A stretch of 8,845 nt of DNA from B46-G9 sp964548365 (GTDB taxonomy: Bacteria; Desulfobacterota; DSM-4660; Desulfatiglandales; Desulfatiglandaceae): assembly GCA_964548365.1 (NCBI GenBank), contig CAZJRD010000098.1, positions 1 to 8,845 of the forward strand. The letters run 5' to 3'. Of the stretch, positions 1 through 6,446 are shown piece after piece (position 1 is the first letter of the stretch; every line of letters begins with the position of its first letter). Made by a program: the position numbers and the translations under genes. A model generated the notes under the pieces. It did not search any database. It was not told the origin of the DNA and was given only the letters and a program-made list of their open reading frames with translations.

Positions 1-120
1 CGTGGATAAGTCACTGAAAATACCAGCCCGGGAGACTCGGAATCACAGAAAAAAAAGCATAGCCTGCCCTGTCTTCATTAATATTTATACTGCACAATAC
101 GCTGAAAAGGATAACACACA

Positions 121-918
121 TTGAATACTGAAGCACATCGGAAAAACGGATTTCCGTTCAGGCTGGGCTGCACCTCTTATGTCTATCCTGAGGATCTGCT
201 CCCCAATGTCAGGAAGATGGCTCCCATCGTCGATGATATCGAGATCGTCTTTTTTGAAACGGAATCACTCTCTAATCTTCCAGACACTGTGGTCATATCC
301 GAGTTATTGCAAATCCAGAAAGAATACGGCAACACCTACACGATCCATTTCCCTATAGACAAGAGAGCTGCAAGCCCCGACAGGGAGGAAAGGAGGTACT
401 TCCAGAAACAGGCCCTCAAGATCATGCGCCTGACTCTCCCCCTTTGTCCATTCGCTTATATCCTTCACCTGGAGGGAATCCACGAAAACGCGAATCCGTC
501 TGAGCTGGAAGCATGGAAATCGTGCAGTATGGAAACGTGCGAGGCGATCCTGAACTCCAGCGGTGTGGAGAGTTCAACCATAGCGGTGGAAAATCTCGGG
601 TATCCCACAGAATGGAATGAAAACATTGTTGAAAACTTCGGCTTTTCTTTCTGCATGGATGTCGGGCACCTGTGGCTCTACCAGTATGATTGGGAAGCAA
701 TCTTACGACAGTATCTCAAGAACACCCGGGTGATACACTTGCATGGAGTATGTCACGGAAAAGATCACCTCTCCATTGAGAAGAACGACCAGCTCTCCCT
801 CAAAAAACTGGCAACTGAATATCTCCCTATATTCAAAAACGTGGTGACATTGGAAGTCTTTTCTGAAGAGGCGACATTCGGTTCCATCAGGAGGCTGAAA
901 GCCTTATGGGAAGGATAG
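121..918 (+). CDS. cbiR: Cobamide-remodelling phosphodiesterase CbiR
   Basis: The 265-residue protein looks like a TIM barrel of the AP endonuclease 2/xylose isomerase type, and its N-terminal pattern (RLGCTSYVYPEDLLPNV at 14-30, then VDDIEIVFFE at 37-46) is that of CbiR. CbiR, known from Akkermansia muciniphila, hydrolyses the phosphoribosyl bond of cobamides to give cobinamide phosphate plus the lower-base riboside, so the lower ligand can be exchanged. Candidate metal ligands lie at strand ends as expected: H76, H116 (HLEG), E157 (VENLG), D180 and H183 (MDVGH), H206/H208 (HLHG), E245. There is no signal peptide, so it is cytoplasmic. The start is TTG, supported by AAAGG at 106-110 ten bases upstream. 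It overlaps cobU, which takes the next step. The function is inferred from family resemblance plus context; a generic sugar-phosphate isomerase/endonuclease relative is the alternative. Confidence 0.85.
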   Translation: MNTEAHRKNGFPFRLGCTSYVYPEDLLPNVRKMAPIVDDIEIVFFETESLSNLPDTVVISELLQIQKEYGNTYTIHFPIDKRAASPDREERRYFQKQALKIMRLTLPLCPFAYILHLEGIHENANPSELEAWKSCSMETCEAILNSSGVESSTIAVENLGYPTEWNENIVENFGFSFCMDVGHLWLYQYDWEAILRQYLKNTRVIHLHGVCHGKDHLSIEKNDQLSLKKLATEYLPIFKNVVTLEVFSEEATFGSIRRLKALWEG

Positions 919-1430
919 TACTCGTCACCGGCGGCGCCAGGAGCGGAAAAAGCTCCTTCGCCCTGGAAGAGGCCTTGAGGCATTCCGGGAAACGGGTCTT
1001 CATCGCAACGGCCCTTGCCCTGGATGATGAAATGAAAGACCGCATCCGAAAACACCAAGCGGAGCGGGGCGAGGACTTTGCCACCATAGAAGAGCCTCTT
1101 GACCTCACCTCCCGCCTGGACTCTCTAGGCGAAGATGTGGAAGTAGTCGTCGTTGACTGCCTGACCGTATGGCTGGGAAATCTTTTTCACAAATGGGGAA
1201 ATAATGAAGAAGGTGTAAAGCGGCAGATAGAAAGGTTTTGCGAGGTCTTGCCCGCAATAAATATTCAACTTATCCTCGTCACCAATGAGGTGGGATTCGG
1301 GATTGTTCCTGAGAATGAACTCGCACGCCATTATAGAGATATGCTGGGCTTTTTGAACCACAAAATCGCCGAGCAGGCTGACAAGGTCTATTGCTGCATT
1401 TGCGGCATCCCCCTGTGCATAAAGGGTTGA
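906..1430 (+). CDS. cobU: Adenosylcobinamide kinase / adenosylcobinamide-phosphate guanylyltransferase CobU
   Basis: CobU phosphorylates adenosylcobinamide and then transfers GMP to it, producing adenosylcobinamide-GDP, the CobS substrate. The 174 residues match the family length. The P-loop GGARSGKS is at 9-16, a Walker B-like strand VVVDCLTVWLGN at 81-92, and the C-terminal signature VTNEVGFGIVP at 125-135 with the following NxLARxYRDxLGxxNxxIA pattern is intact. H50 (IRKHQAE) sits where the guanylylated histidine of Salmonella CobU is found. The ATG lies inside the 3' end of cbiR (13-base overlap), with AGGAGG at 889-894, so the two are almost certainly co-translated. Because CbiR yields cobinamide phosphate, only the guanylyltransferase step would be needed for remodelling, while the kinase serves scavenged cobinamide. 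The stop codon overlaps the -35 box of the next promoter. Confidence 0.95.
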   Translation: MGRIVLVTGGARSGKSSFALEEALRHSGKRVFIATALALDDEMKDRIRKHQAERGEDFATIEEPLDLTSRLDSLGEDVEVVVVDCLTVWLGNLFHKWGNNEEGVKRQIERFCEVLPAINIQLILVTNEVGFGIVPENELARHYRDMLGFLNHKIAEQADKVYCCICGIPLCIKG

Positions 1431-1456
1431 CAAACCCCATCCACATTCCCTATATT
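1427..1456 (+). promoter_or_regulatory. Sigma70-type promoter for the cobT riboswitch transcript
   Basis: A perfect -35 box TTGACA (1427-1432) is followed after 18 bases by TATATT (1451-1456), one mismatch from consensus. The -35 box shares bases with the cobU stop codon. Transcription would begin near 1463, just upstream of the riboswitch, so cobT can be expressed independently of cbiR-cobU. No mapping data; the call rests on consensus match and position. Confidence 0.7.
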
Positions 1457-1489
1457 CGTCTATCAGATCAACCAATGCTCTGAAAAAAG

Positions 1490-1716
1490 GAAACGTTGCA
1501 CTGGTAAACGGAATACGGTGCAAATCCGTAACGCACCCGGCGCTGTAACCTCTCTCCTTGCACCAGGCGCAAGAGAGCCCTTCCGGGAAAATACGCCACT
1601 GTCTGATGCAGTGCATAGTTCAAGCTCATAGCATTTTTTTCTATGGGCTGAGAGCTTTGAGCTGAAGGACGGGAAGGCCTCCAGAAGGGAAAGGGAGTCA
1701 GAAGACGTACCTGTGT
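1490..1716 (+). promoter_or_regulatory. Cobalamin riboswitch upstream of cobT
   Basis: The conserved B12-aptamer blocks appear in order: a GGTG-CAAATCC type element at 1517-1526, GCTGTAAC at 1542-1549, CGCCACTGTCTG at 1594-1605, GGGAAGGC at 1671-1678, and the B12 box GTCAGAAGAC at 1697-1706. Adenosylcobalamin or a related cobamide binding is expected to favour the downstream terminator and switch cobT off. An accessory hairpin (arms 1623-1631 and 1641-1649, U-rich loop) sits between the core blocks. A second element downstream, TGAGCT at 1658-1663, could compete for the left arm AGCTCA at 1623-1628. Exact ends are approximate. Confidence 0.93.
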
Positions 1717-1740
1717 GACAAGAGAACCGGGCTTGATGGT

Positions 1741-1786
1741 AAAAGGCCCAGGAGAGAACACATGTTCTTGCCTGGGCCTTTTTGTT
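1741..1786 (+). terminator. Intrinsic terminator of the cobT riboswitch
   Basis: A perfect 12-base-pair stem is formed by 1741-1752 and 1771-1782 (AAAAGGCCCAGG and its complement), and the intervening bases themselves pair (AGAAC/GTTCT at 1755-1768). The 3' arm ends in a run of T followed by GTTATT. It lies about 35 bases after the B12 box and 140 bases before cobT, where the expression platform of a transcription-terminating riboswitch is expected. Confidence 0.88.
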
Positions 1787-1823
1787 ATTAGGATACAGGG
1801 TATCAACACTGTTCAAAATCGGT

Positions 1824-1856
1824 CTTTCCGGGAAAGCAGGGGAACGGAGTGTTCCC
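1824..1856 (+). other. Two small hairpins in the cobT leader
   Basis: Between the terminator and cobT, two short inverted repeats lie almost back to back: CTTTC/GAAAG (1824-1836, 3-base loop) and GGGAAC/GTTCCC (1840-1856, 5-base loop). Neither has a T-run, so they are not terminators by themselves. They may stabilise the 5' end of the read-through mRNA or form alternative pairings with the expression platform; a purely incidental origin is possible. Confidence 0.35.
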
Positions 1857-1927
1857 GATGCGGCGTCATATCGGCCCTGGAGCAGGAACAGCAAGGGTTT
1901 TCAAATAGCAAAGGAGGACGTTTTTGC

Positions 1928-2971
1928 ATGAAACGATTTACACAAAGGATTTCATCCACCGCCAACCATGAACTTGAAGAGAGGATAGTTGCGCATCTGG
2001 ATGATCTCACAAAACCACAGGGCAGCCTGGGGAGGCTCGAAGAATTTGCCCTCAGGTATTGCCTCTGCAAGGGGACTACCGTTGCCATGCTGCAGAAGGT
2101 ACAGTTCTTTACCTTTGCAGGAGACCATGGCATCACCGAGGAAAACATCACCCCTTTCCCTTCGGAAGTGACCAGCCAGATGGTGGCCAACATGGCGGCA
2201 GGTGGAGCGGCCATCAGCGTTATGTGCAGGAATGCCGGTATCGACTATGCAGTGGTGGACATGGGAGTCAAATCCGACCTCATTGATATGCCGAACTTTA
2301 TAAGGAGAAAAGTCAATTACGGTACAAAAAACTTCTCCCGGGGACCTGCCATGACTGAAGAAAAAACCATGGAAGCCCTGGAACAGGGATTTAATCTCGC
2401 AGAACAAACCAAAGCGGACATTCTCGGGATCGGTGAGATGGGAATCGGGAACACCTCTTCCGCCTCGGCCATTTACGGCCTGGTCCTGGGGCTGGATGCC
2501 GAGACAACCGTGGGTGCTGGAACAGGATCAAGCGGAGAATTCCTTGAACGGAAGATAAGAGCGGTGCAAAAGGGGATTGATCTCCACAGGGAGACGGCGG
2601 GAGACGACCCATTCAAGATTCTTTCCCGTGTGGGCGGATATGAGATCGCAGCGATGACCGGCATGATACTGGGCGCCGCATCGAACAGGATCCCAGTGGC
2701 AATAGATGGTTTTATCGCGTCTGCTGCTGCCCTGATTGCCATGAGACTGGAAAAGAACACCAGGGATTACCTTTTCTTTTCCCACGCGTCCTCGGAAAAA
2801 TTTCACCGGGATTTCCTTCAAAAAGAAGGCATAAGACCTATTCTCTCCCTGGACCTGAGACTTGGGGAAGGCACTGGTGCCGTGCTCGCGCTCCAGATTA
2901 TCCAGCAGGCAATGAAATGCTATTCGCAAATGGCCACCTTCAGCTCCGCGGGGGTCTCAAATAAGGAATAA
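1928..2971 (+). CDS. cobT: Nicotinate-nucleotide--dimethylbenzimidazole phosphoribosyltransferase CobT
   Basis: CobT transfers ribose phosphate from nicotinate mononucleotide to a lower-ligand base such as 5,6-dimethylbenzimidazole, yielding the alpha-ribotide used by CobS. The 347-residue length is close to the roughly 356 residues of the Salmonella enzyme. Family motifs are present: DDLTKPQGSLGRLEE at 25-39, AGDHGI at 64-69, GIGEMGIGNTSSASA at 167-181, and the C-terminal LRLGEGTGAVLAL, whose glutamate (about E314) corresponds to the catalytic base Glu317 of Salmonella CobT. The ATG at 1928 is chosen because AGGAGG (1912-1917) lies ten bases upstream and the protein aligns with the family from here. 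The same frame is open back to 1715, but that extension runs through the riboswitch terminator. Expression is expected to be repressed by cobamide through the upstream riboswitch. The lower base used cannot be read from the sequence. Confidence 0.96.
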   Translation: MKRFTQRISSTANHELEERIVAHLDDLTKPQGSLGRLEEFALRYCLCKGTTVAMLQKVQFFTFAGDHGITEENITPFPSEVTSQMVANMAAGGAAISVMCRNAGIDYAVVDMGVKSDLIDMPNFIRRKVNYGTKNFSRGPAMTEEKTMEALEQGFNLAEQTKADILGIGEMGIGNTSSASAIYGLVLGLDAETTVGAGTGSSGEFLERKIRAVQKGIDLHRETAGDDPFKILSRVGGYEIAAMTGMILGAASNRIPVAIDGFIASAAALIAMRLEKNTRDYLFFSHASSEKFHRDFLQKEGIRPILSLDLRLGEGTGAVLALQIIQQAMKCYSQMATFSSAGVSNKE

Positions 2972-3044
2972 CGCGTAAGGGAGAACCTTTTCATTTCGCT
3001 TTTGGTCGTATGCTGCTTAAAGGCATCAACATTATTGGGAACGA

Positions 3045-3185
3045 GGGGAAAATGACAAATCACAAAGCTCAAATGTCAAATGAATGTCAAAACCTAAAAT
3101 CAGGACTTTTCAGTTGCTTTGCCCGATTCTTTGGTATTTGGTCATTTGGGTTTTATTTGTCATTTGGATTTTGTAATTCTGTGAC
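3045..3185. repeat. Imperfect palindromic intergenic repeat (MITE/REP-like)
   Basis: An A-rich left half and a T-rich right half form a long imperfect inverted repeat. AAATGACAAAT at 3050-3060 matches ATTTGTCATTT at 3155-3165 exactly, and weaker complementarity continues inward (CAAATG-type blocks against CATTTG-type blocks). The element sits in the cobT-cobS gap and has composition unlike the flanking genes. Dispersed intergenic repeats with this look (TGACAAAT/CAAATG blocks) are familiar from Deltaproteobacteria and some other phyla and often yield spurious short peptides. No transposase is present, so if mobile it is non-autonomous. Ends are approximate. Confidence 0.6.
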
Positions 3186-3193
3186 GTACACAC

Positions 3194-4030
3194 CGATTAC
3201 GTCTGACTAGACTGAAGCGGAGGTTTTCTGTATTGGGATTTCCAGTTGATCCGATTGTGACCGCATTCAGGACCCTTACCATCATACCGGTTCCGGGAAA
3301 AGAGACGGATGAATTTCCCCTGTCCATTATGGGGTTCCCCCTCGTTGGTCTTTTCCTGGGAGGAGTAATCTGGCCATTTGCCTCCGTTGCACAGTTTTGG
3401 ACTGCCCCCGTGTTCCCCATTTTCGTTCTTCTTGCATTGGTGCTGGAATCCTTGCTCACAGGGGCTTTGCACCTGGACGGCCTGGGTGATTGCGCCGATG
3501 CCTTTCCAGGCAAAAAAGATCGGGAGCGGATCCTTGAAATCCTCAAAGACTCCAGGATGGGGACCTTCGGCGTCTGTGCCCTCGTGTTTGATCTCCTGTT
3601 GAAATTCCTGCTGTGGAGTTTCTGGTTTGAACAGGCACAGATCAGTATTATTATCATCAGCCTGGTTCTCTCAAGGACCATGCAGGGATGCCTCCTCGTC
3701 ACCATGCCGAACGCCAGGAAGGATGGTATCGCTTCGGCCTTTGCGGGCAATCATTCTCTCCGGCACAAACTCCTGGCTGTCGCAATCATGGCCGCGGTCA
3801 GCGCCTTTTCCATCATCTTCTCACCAACTGCGCTGATTTTCATTGCCATGCTGCTCTCAGCCGCCTTTGTCACCGTCCTGTGGGCCCTCTATTGCAGGAA
3901 AAAGATAGGCGGAATCACCGGGGATTGCCTGGGAGCCCTCAATGAATTTGTCGAGATCGCAGCCCTTTTTACCGCTACGATGCTATCTGCATCGTGATTG
4001 GGCCTAGTCACGACTAAGATGACGTAATCG
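3194..4030. repeat. Split inverted repeat bracketing cobS
   Basis: The left arm (3194-3210) reads CGATTACGTC followed directly by TGACTAG. The right side carries the exact complements in reverse order: CTAGTCA at 4004-4010 and GACGTAATCG at 4021-4030, separated by ten extra bases. The two arms flank cobS closely, 23 bases before its start and 7 bases after its stop. A further GACGTA at 3183-3188 can pair with TACGTC at 3198-3203. The coincidence of a 10-base and a 7-base match is hard to dismiss, but whether it reflects a transposed or inverted cassette, protein-binding sites or chance is unknown. Confidence 0.45.
3233..3997 (+). CDS. cobS: Adenosylcobinamide-GDP ribazoletransferase CobS (cobalamin synthase)
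   Basis: CobS is the integral inner-membrane enzyme that joins adenosylcobinamide-GDP to alpha-ribazole (phosphate), the last assembly step. At 254 residues it is close to the 247 of Salmonella CobS. The defining acidic motif GALHLDGLGDCADAF is at 77-91, followed by ILKDSRMGTFG at 103-113, and the rest is a series of hydrophobic segments (about 34-50, 60-80, 114-135, 170-215). FRTLTIIPVP near the N-terminus matches the family's usual opening. The start is TTG, supported by GGAGG at 3219-3223 nine bases upstream. It is probably transcribed with cobT across a 261-base gap that holds a palindromic repeat; no clear separate promoter is seen in that gap. Function is secure by motif and by neighbouring cobU and cobT. 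Confidence 0.94.
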   Translation: MGFPVDPIVTAFRTLTIIPVPGKETDEFPLSIMGFPLVGLFLGGVIWPFASVAQFWTAPVFPIFVLLALVLESLLTGALHLDGLGDCADAFPGKKDRERILEILKDSRMGTFGVCALVFDLLLKFLLWSFWFEQAQISIIIISLVLSRTMQGCLLVTMPNARKDGIASAFAGNHSLRHKLLAVAIMAAVSAFSIIFSPTALIFIAMLLSAAFVTVLWALYCRKKIGGITGDCLGALNEFVEIAALFTATMLSAS

Positions 4031-4052
4031 CTCCCGGCTCGTGATTCATATC

Positions 4053-4087
4053 CAAAAAAGTCGTCTGCTCCGAAGCAGTTTTCTATT
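4053..4087 (+). terminator. Possible weak terminator after cobS
   Basis: A five-base-pair stem CTGCT/AGCAG (4065-4069 and 4074-4078) with a four-base loop is followed by TTTTCTATT and preceded by an A-run. It lies about 70 bases past the cobS stop and immediately before the promoter-like TTGACT, a sensible place to end the cobT-cobS transcript. The short stem makes it uncertain. Confidence 0.35.
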
Positions 4088-4115
4088 GACTTTGCAGTCC
4101 ATATTTGCTTAAAGA
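4086..4115 (+). promoter_or_regulatory. Candidate promoter for the btuB riboswitch transcript
   Basis: TTGACT (4086-4091) is one mismatch from the -35 consensus; 17 to 18 bases later lies TTAAAG/TAAAGA (4109-4115), a poor -10 match. Position is the stronger argument: the predicted start point falls right at the 5' edge of the riboswitch. Confidence 0.4.
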
Positions 4116-4121
4116 ATTTCA

Positions 4122-4336
4122 TGTTCGGGTGCTCGTGAAGCTTAATAGGGAACCCCGTGAAACTCGGGGACGGGCCCGCCGCTGTAACCCTCTCCTTTTC
4201 ATTATGGAAAGGAAACCTTTCGGCAACTCGCGCCACTGTCTGAGACAGCGCATTGCTCATAGTATTGTTTACTTCTATGAGCTGAAGGACGGGAAGGCCG
4301 CCGGGAAGGAAGGGAAGCCAGAAGACCTGCCTGGAC
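4122..4336 (+). promoter_or_regulatory. Cobalamin riboswitch upstream of btuB
   Basis: This is a near-textbook B12 aptamer: GGTGCTCGTGAAGCTTAATA opening (4129-4148), GGGAACCCCGTGAAACTC (from 4148), GCTGTAAC at 4181-4188, CGCCACTGTCTG at 4231-4242, GGGAAGGC at 4291-4298 and the B12 box GCCAGAAGACCTGCC at 4317-4331. An accessory hairpin with a perfect eight-base-pair stem (4255-4262 with 4275-4282) lies between the core blocks and shares GCTCATAG with the cobT riboswitch. High intracellular cobamide should lower btuB expression through the terminator downstream. Exact ends are approximate. Confidence 0.96.
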
Positions 4337-4346
4337 AATGAAGGAA

Positions 4347-4363
4347 CTCCTCGCGGACAGGAG
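4347..4363 (+). other. Small hairpin between aptamer and terminator (candidate antiterminator element)
   Basis: CTCCT (4347-4351) and AGGAG (4359-4363) can pair around a seven-base loop in the linker between the B12 box and the terminator. It may be part of the expression platform that decides between termination and read-through; this is inference from position only. Confidence 0.3.
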
Positions 4364-4396
4364 GCAACTGTTGGATCTTGAGGGTAAAAAAGGGAC

Positions 4397-4431
4397 ATCC
4401 CCGGATCGAAACTCGGTCCGGGGATTTTTTT
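4397..4431 (+). terminator. Intrinsic terminator of the btuB riboswitch
   Basis: ATCCCCGGA (4397-4405) pairs perfectly with TCCGGGGAT (4417-4425), extended inward by a wobble and two further pairs, and is followed directly by a run of seven T (4425-4431). It lies about 65 bases after the B12 box and 40 bases before the btuB start. Confidence 0.9.
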
Positions 4432-4471
4432 GTCTCCGGGCACTAAAACCTATTGGAAAGGAGACAAGGAG

Positions 4472-6439
4472 ATGAAGGAGTGTAATGGATTGAAAAGGGT
4501 TTTTTTGCTGGGGATATTTATTGCCTTGATTGGGGCATCTTTTCCGGCAAGCGGTGCTGACCGGCAACCCCAGGAAAAAGAAGTTACCATGGAAGAGGTG
4601 GTGGTGACCGGCACAAGGACGGCGGAAGAGATACGAAAGATCCCGGCAAACGTAACGGTGATCACCAGGCAGGATATTGAAGACTCCAACGCCAAGAATG
4701 TTCCGGATCTCCTGCGGAACCAGGAAGGGGTCGTAGTCCGGGACTGGCTTGGAAATGGGAAAACCGTTGATGTGGATTTGCGCGGCTTCGGCGAGACAGC
4801 CGCCTCGAACACCCTTGTCCTGGTGGACGGGAGGCGGGTAAATGCCATTGATCTGAGCGGCGTGGACTGGACGCAGATTCCCCTTGAACAAATCGATCGG
4901 ATTGAAATTGTCAGGGGTACCGGCAGCGTCCTCTATGGTGATAACGCGGTGGGCGGAGTGATTAATATCATCACCAAAACGCCCGGCAAGAAACCCTATG
5001 CCAAAGTGGGTCTCTCCCTGGGGAGCTATGGCCGGAACAAAGAAAGCGTCTCATTGTCCGGAGGACGAGAAAAAATAGCCGCATCGCTTTTTGCCAGCTA
5101 TGATGCCACCGATGGGTACCGAGATAATAATGGATTGCGCGCCAAAGACGTTGGCGCGAAAATTGTGCTGGATCCGAGTGACATGCTCCGTTTCAACTTG
5201 AGCGGATCCTACCACTCGGATACATTCGGCCTTCCGGGACCGCTTACAAAAGCGGAAGCCGAGTTGGACCGCCAGGCCACCAACTACCCCCTGGACAATG
5301 CCCAGACCACTGACAAGTATGTGGACCTCGGGATGGAGCTAGATCTGGGAAACGCTGGTCGTTTCGTGGCCGATATTTCCTACCGGAAGCGGGACAGTGA
5401 AACTAACTGGGTAAGCTGGCTGTGGACAACGGAAACGGAGACCAGGACAAAGGGATTCACGCCCCATTACATCTGGGAGGGGGCACTCGCGGGGCACACG
5501 AACACGTTTATCGCAGGAGTTGATCTCTACTGGACGGACATGGACATCCTGACGTCTTCCGAGAGCGTGAACAAGGACTCCCAGGGGTACTACTTCAATA
5601 ACGCGTTCTCCATCCTCGAAAACCTGATCATCTCCGTAGGCGCGAGACACGAGCGTGTAGAATATGATTTCGACACAACGACTGCAGAGGTCAATCCGGT
5701 TGACCGGAAAGAGGCGTACAGTGCAGGGCTTACGTACACCTACCAGGGAAAATCTTCCCTGTTCGCAAGGGCCAACAAAAGCTTCCGGTTTCCCCTCACG
5801 GACGAGCTGTTCAGCTCATTCAGCGGGTTGAACGCTGATCTGAAGCCCCAGGAAGGGAAACACTATGAGTTGGGGATCCGCCATTATTTCAGCAAGAAAC
5901 TGTCCGCGACCGCAACACTTTACCGTGCAAAGTTTGACAACGAGATCTTTTACAATCCACTGACTTTCACGAATGAAAATCACCCGGAAACCCTCCACCG
6001 TGGCGTTGAAATCGGGGCAAAGGCAGAACCGTGCCGGTTCTTTACCTGCTTTGCCAATTACACGTATGAAAAGGCAACCTTTGAAAAAGAACCTTATGAC
6101 GGAAACGATATTCCTGCTGTTCCGAAAAACAGGGGAAACTTCGGGTTCAACATTCATGACTTCATTCCAGGACTCACCCTGTCCGCGCAATACAATTATG
6201 TGGGGGCAAGCTATGCCATCAGCGACCAGGCCAACCAGTATGAAAAGCTGGATTCGTACTATACGATTGATTCCAGGATTTCATACAAGTGGAAAAACAT
6301 GGAGACGTTTTTCGGGGTCAACAACATTACCGACGAGGATTACTCCCAATACGGCGTTATTGGAGGTTTTCCCTCCGAACTCTACCTCTACCCCGCCCCC
6401 CAGCGAAACTGGGTGGCGGGTATCAGCTTCCGGTTTTAG
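4472..6439 (+). CDS. btuB: TonB-dependent outer-membrane receptor, probable cobamide transporter BtuB
   Basis: The 655-residue product is a ligand-gated outer-membrane barrel that would import corrinoids using TonB energy. A signal peptide is visible (positively charged start, hydrophobic stretch about 9-24, likely cleavage after ASGA near residue 29). A TonB box-like EEVVVTGTR follows at 41-49, then a plug domain with IPANVTVITRQDI (57-69), PDLLRNQEGVVVRD (78-91) and IDRIEIVRGTGSVLYG (141-156) running into GGVINIITK. The remainder is beta-barrel sequence, and the chain ends in an aromatic residue (GISFRF), typical of outer-membrane proteins. Length is close to E. coli BtuB (about 614). The start at 4472 has AAAGGAG at 4457-4463; the frame is open to 4430 but that lies in the terminator. 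Cobamide specificity rests on the B12 riboswitch directly upstream; the fold alone would also fit siderophore receptors. No btuCDF genes follow in the window. Confidence 0.92.
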   Translation: MKECNGLKRVFLLGIFIALIGASFPASGADRQPQEKEVTMEEVVVTGTRTAEEIRKIPANVTVITRQDIEDSNAKNVPDLLRNQEGVVVRDWLGNGKTVDVDLRGFGETAASNTLVLVDGRRVNAIDLSGVDWTQIPLEQIDRIEIVRGTGSVLYGDNAVGGVINIITKTPGKKPYAKVGLSLGSYGRNKESVSLSGGREKIAASLFASYDATDGYRDNNGLRAKDVGAKIVLDPSDMLRFNLSGSYHSDTFGLPGPLTKAEAELDRQATNYPLDNAQTTDKYVDLGMELDLGNAGRFVADISYRKRDSETNWVSWLWTTETETRTKGFTPHYIWEGALAGHTNTFIAGVDLYWTDMDILTSSESVNKDSQGYYFNNAFSILENLIISVGARHERVEYDFDTTTAEVNPVDRKEAYSAGLTYTYQGKSSLFARANKSFRFPLTDELFSSFSGLNADLKPQEGKHYELGIRHYFSKKLSATATLYRAKFDNEIFYNPLTFTNENHPETLHRGVEIGAKAEPCRFFTCFANYTYEKATFEKEPYDGNDIPAVPKNRGNFGFNIHDFIPGLTLSAQYNYVGASYAISDQANQYEKLDSYYTIDSRISYKWKNMETFFGVNNITDEDYSQYGVIGGFPSELYLYPAPQRNWVAGISFRF

Positions 6440-6446
6440 GCGGTTT

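Noticed and set aside
1125..1616. Minus-strand frame of 163 codons opposite cobU and the riboswitch
   Set aside because: It is antisense to a clear gene and to a structured RNA, with no recognisable domain.
1715..1927. A 71-residue N-terminal extension of cobT, in frame and open
   Set aside because: It runs through the riboswitch terminator and leader; the ATG at 1928 has an excellent ribosome binding site and matches the family N-terminus.
2972..3000. AAGG/CCTT mini-hairpin followed by TTTT after cobT, as a terminator
   Set aside because: A four-base stem is too weak to support a call.
3010..3210. A 66-codon frame between cobT and cobS
   Set aside because: It is the translation of the palindromic intergenic repeat, with repetitive Phe/Ser/Gly-rich sequence in one half; no proper ribosome binding site.
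3160..3750. Minus-strand frame of 196 codons opposite cobS
   Set aside because: Shadow of cobS; basic, low-information sequence without motifs.
4430..4471. Upstream start for btuB
   Set aside because: It begins within the terminator T-run; the signal peptide and ribosome binding site fit the ATG at 4472.
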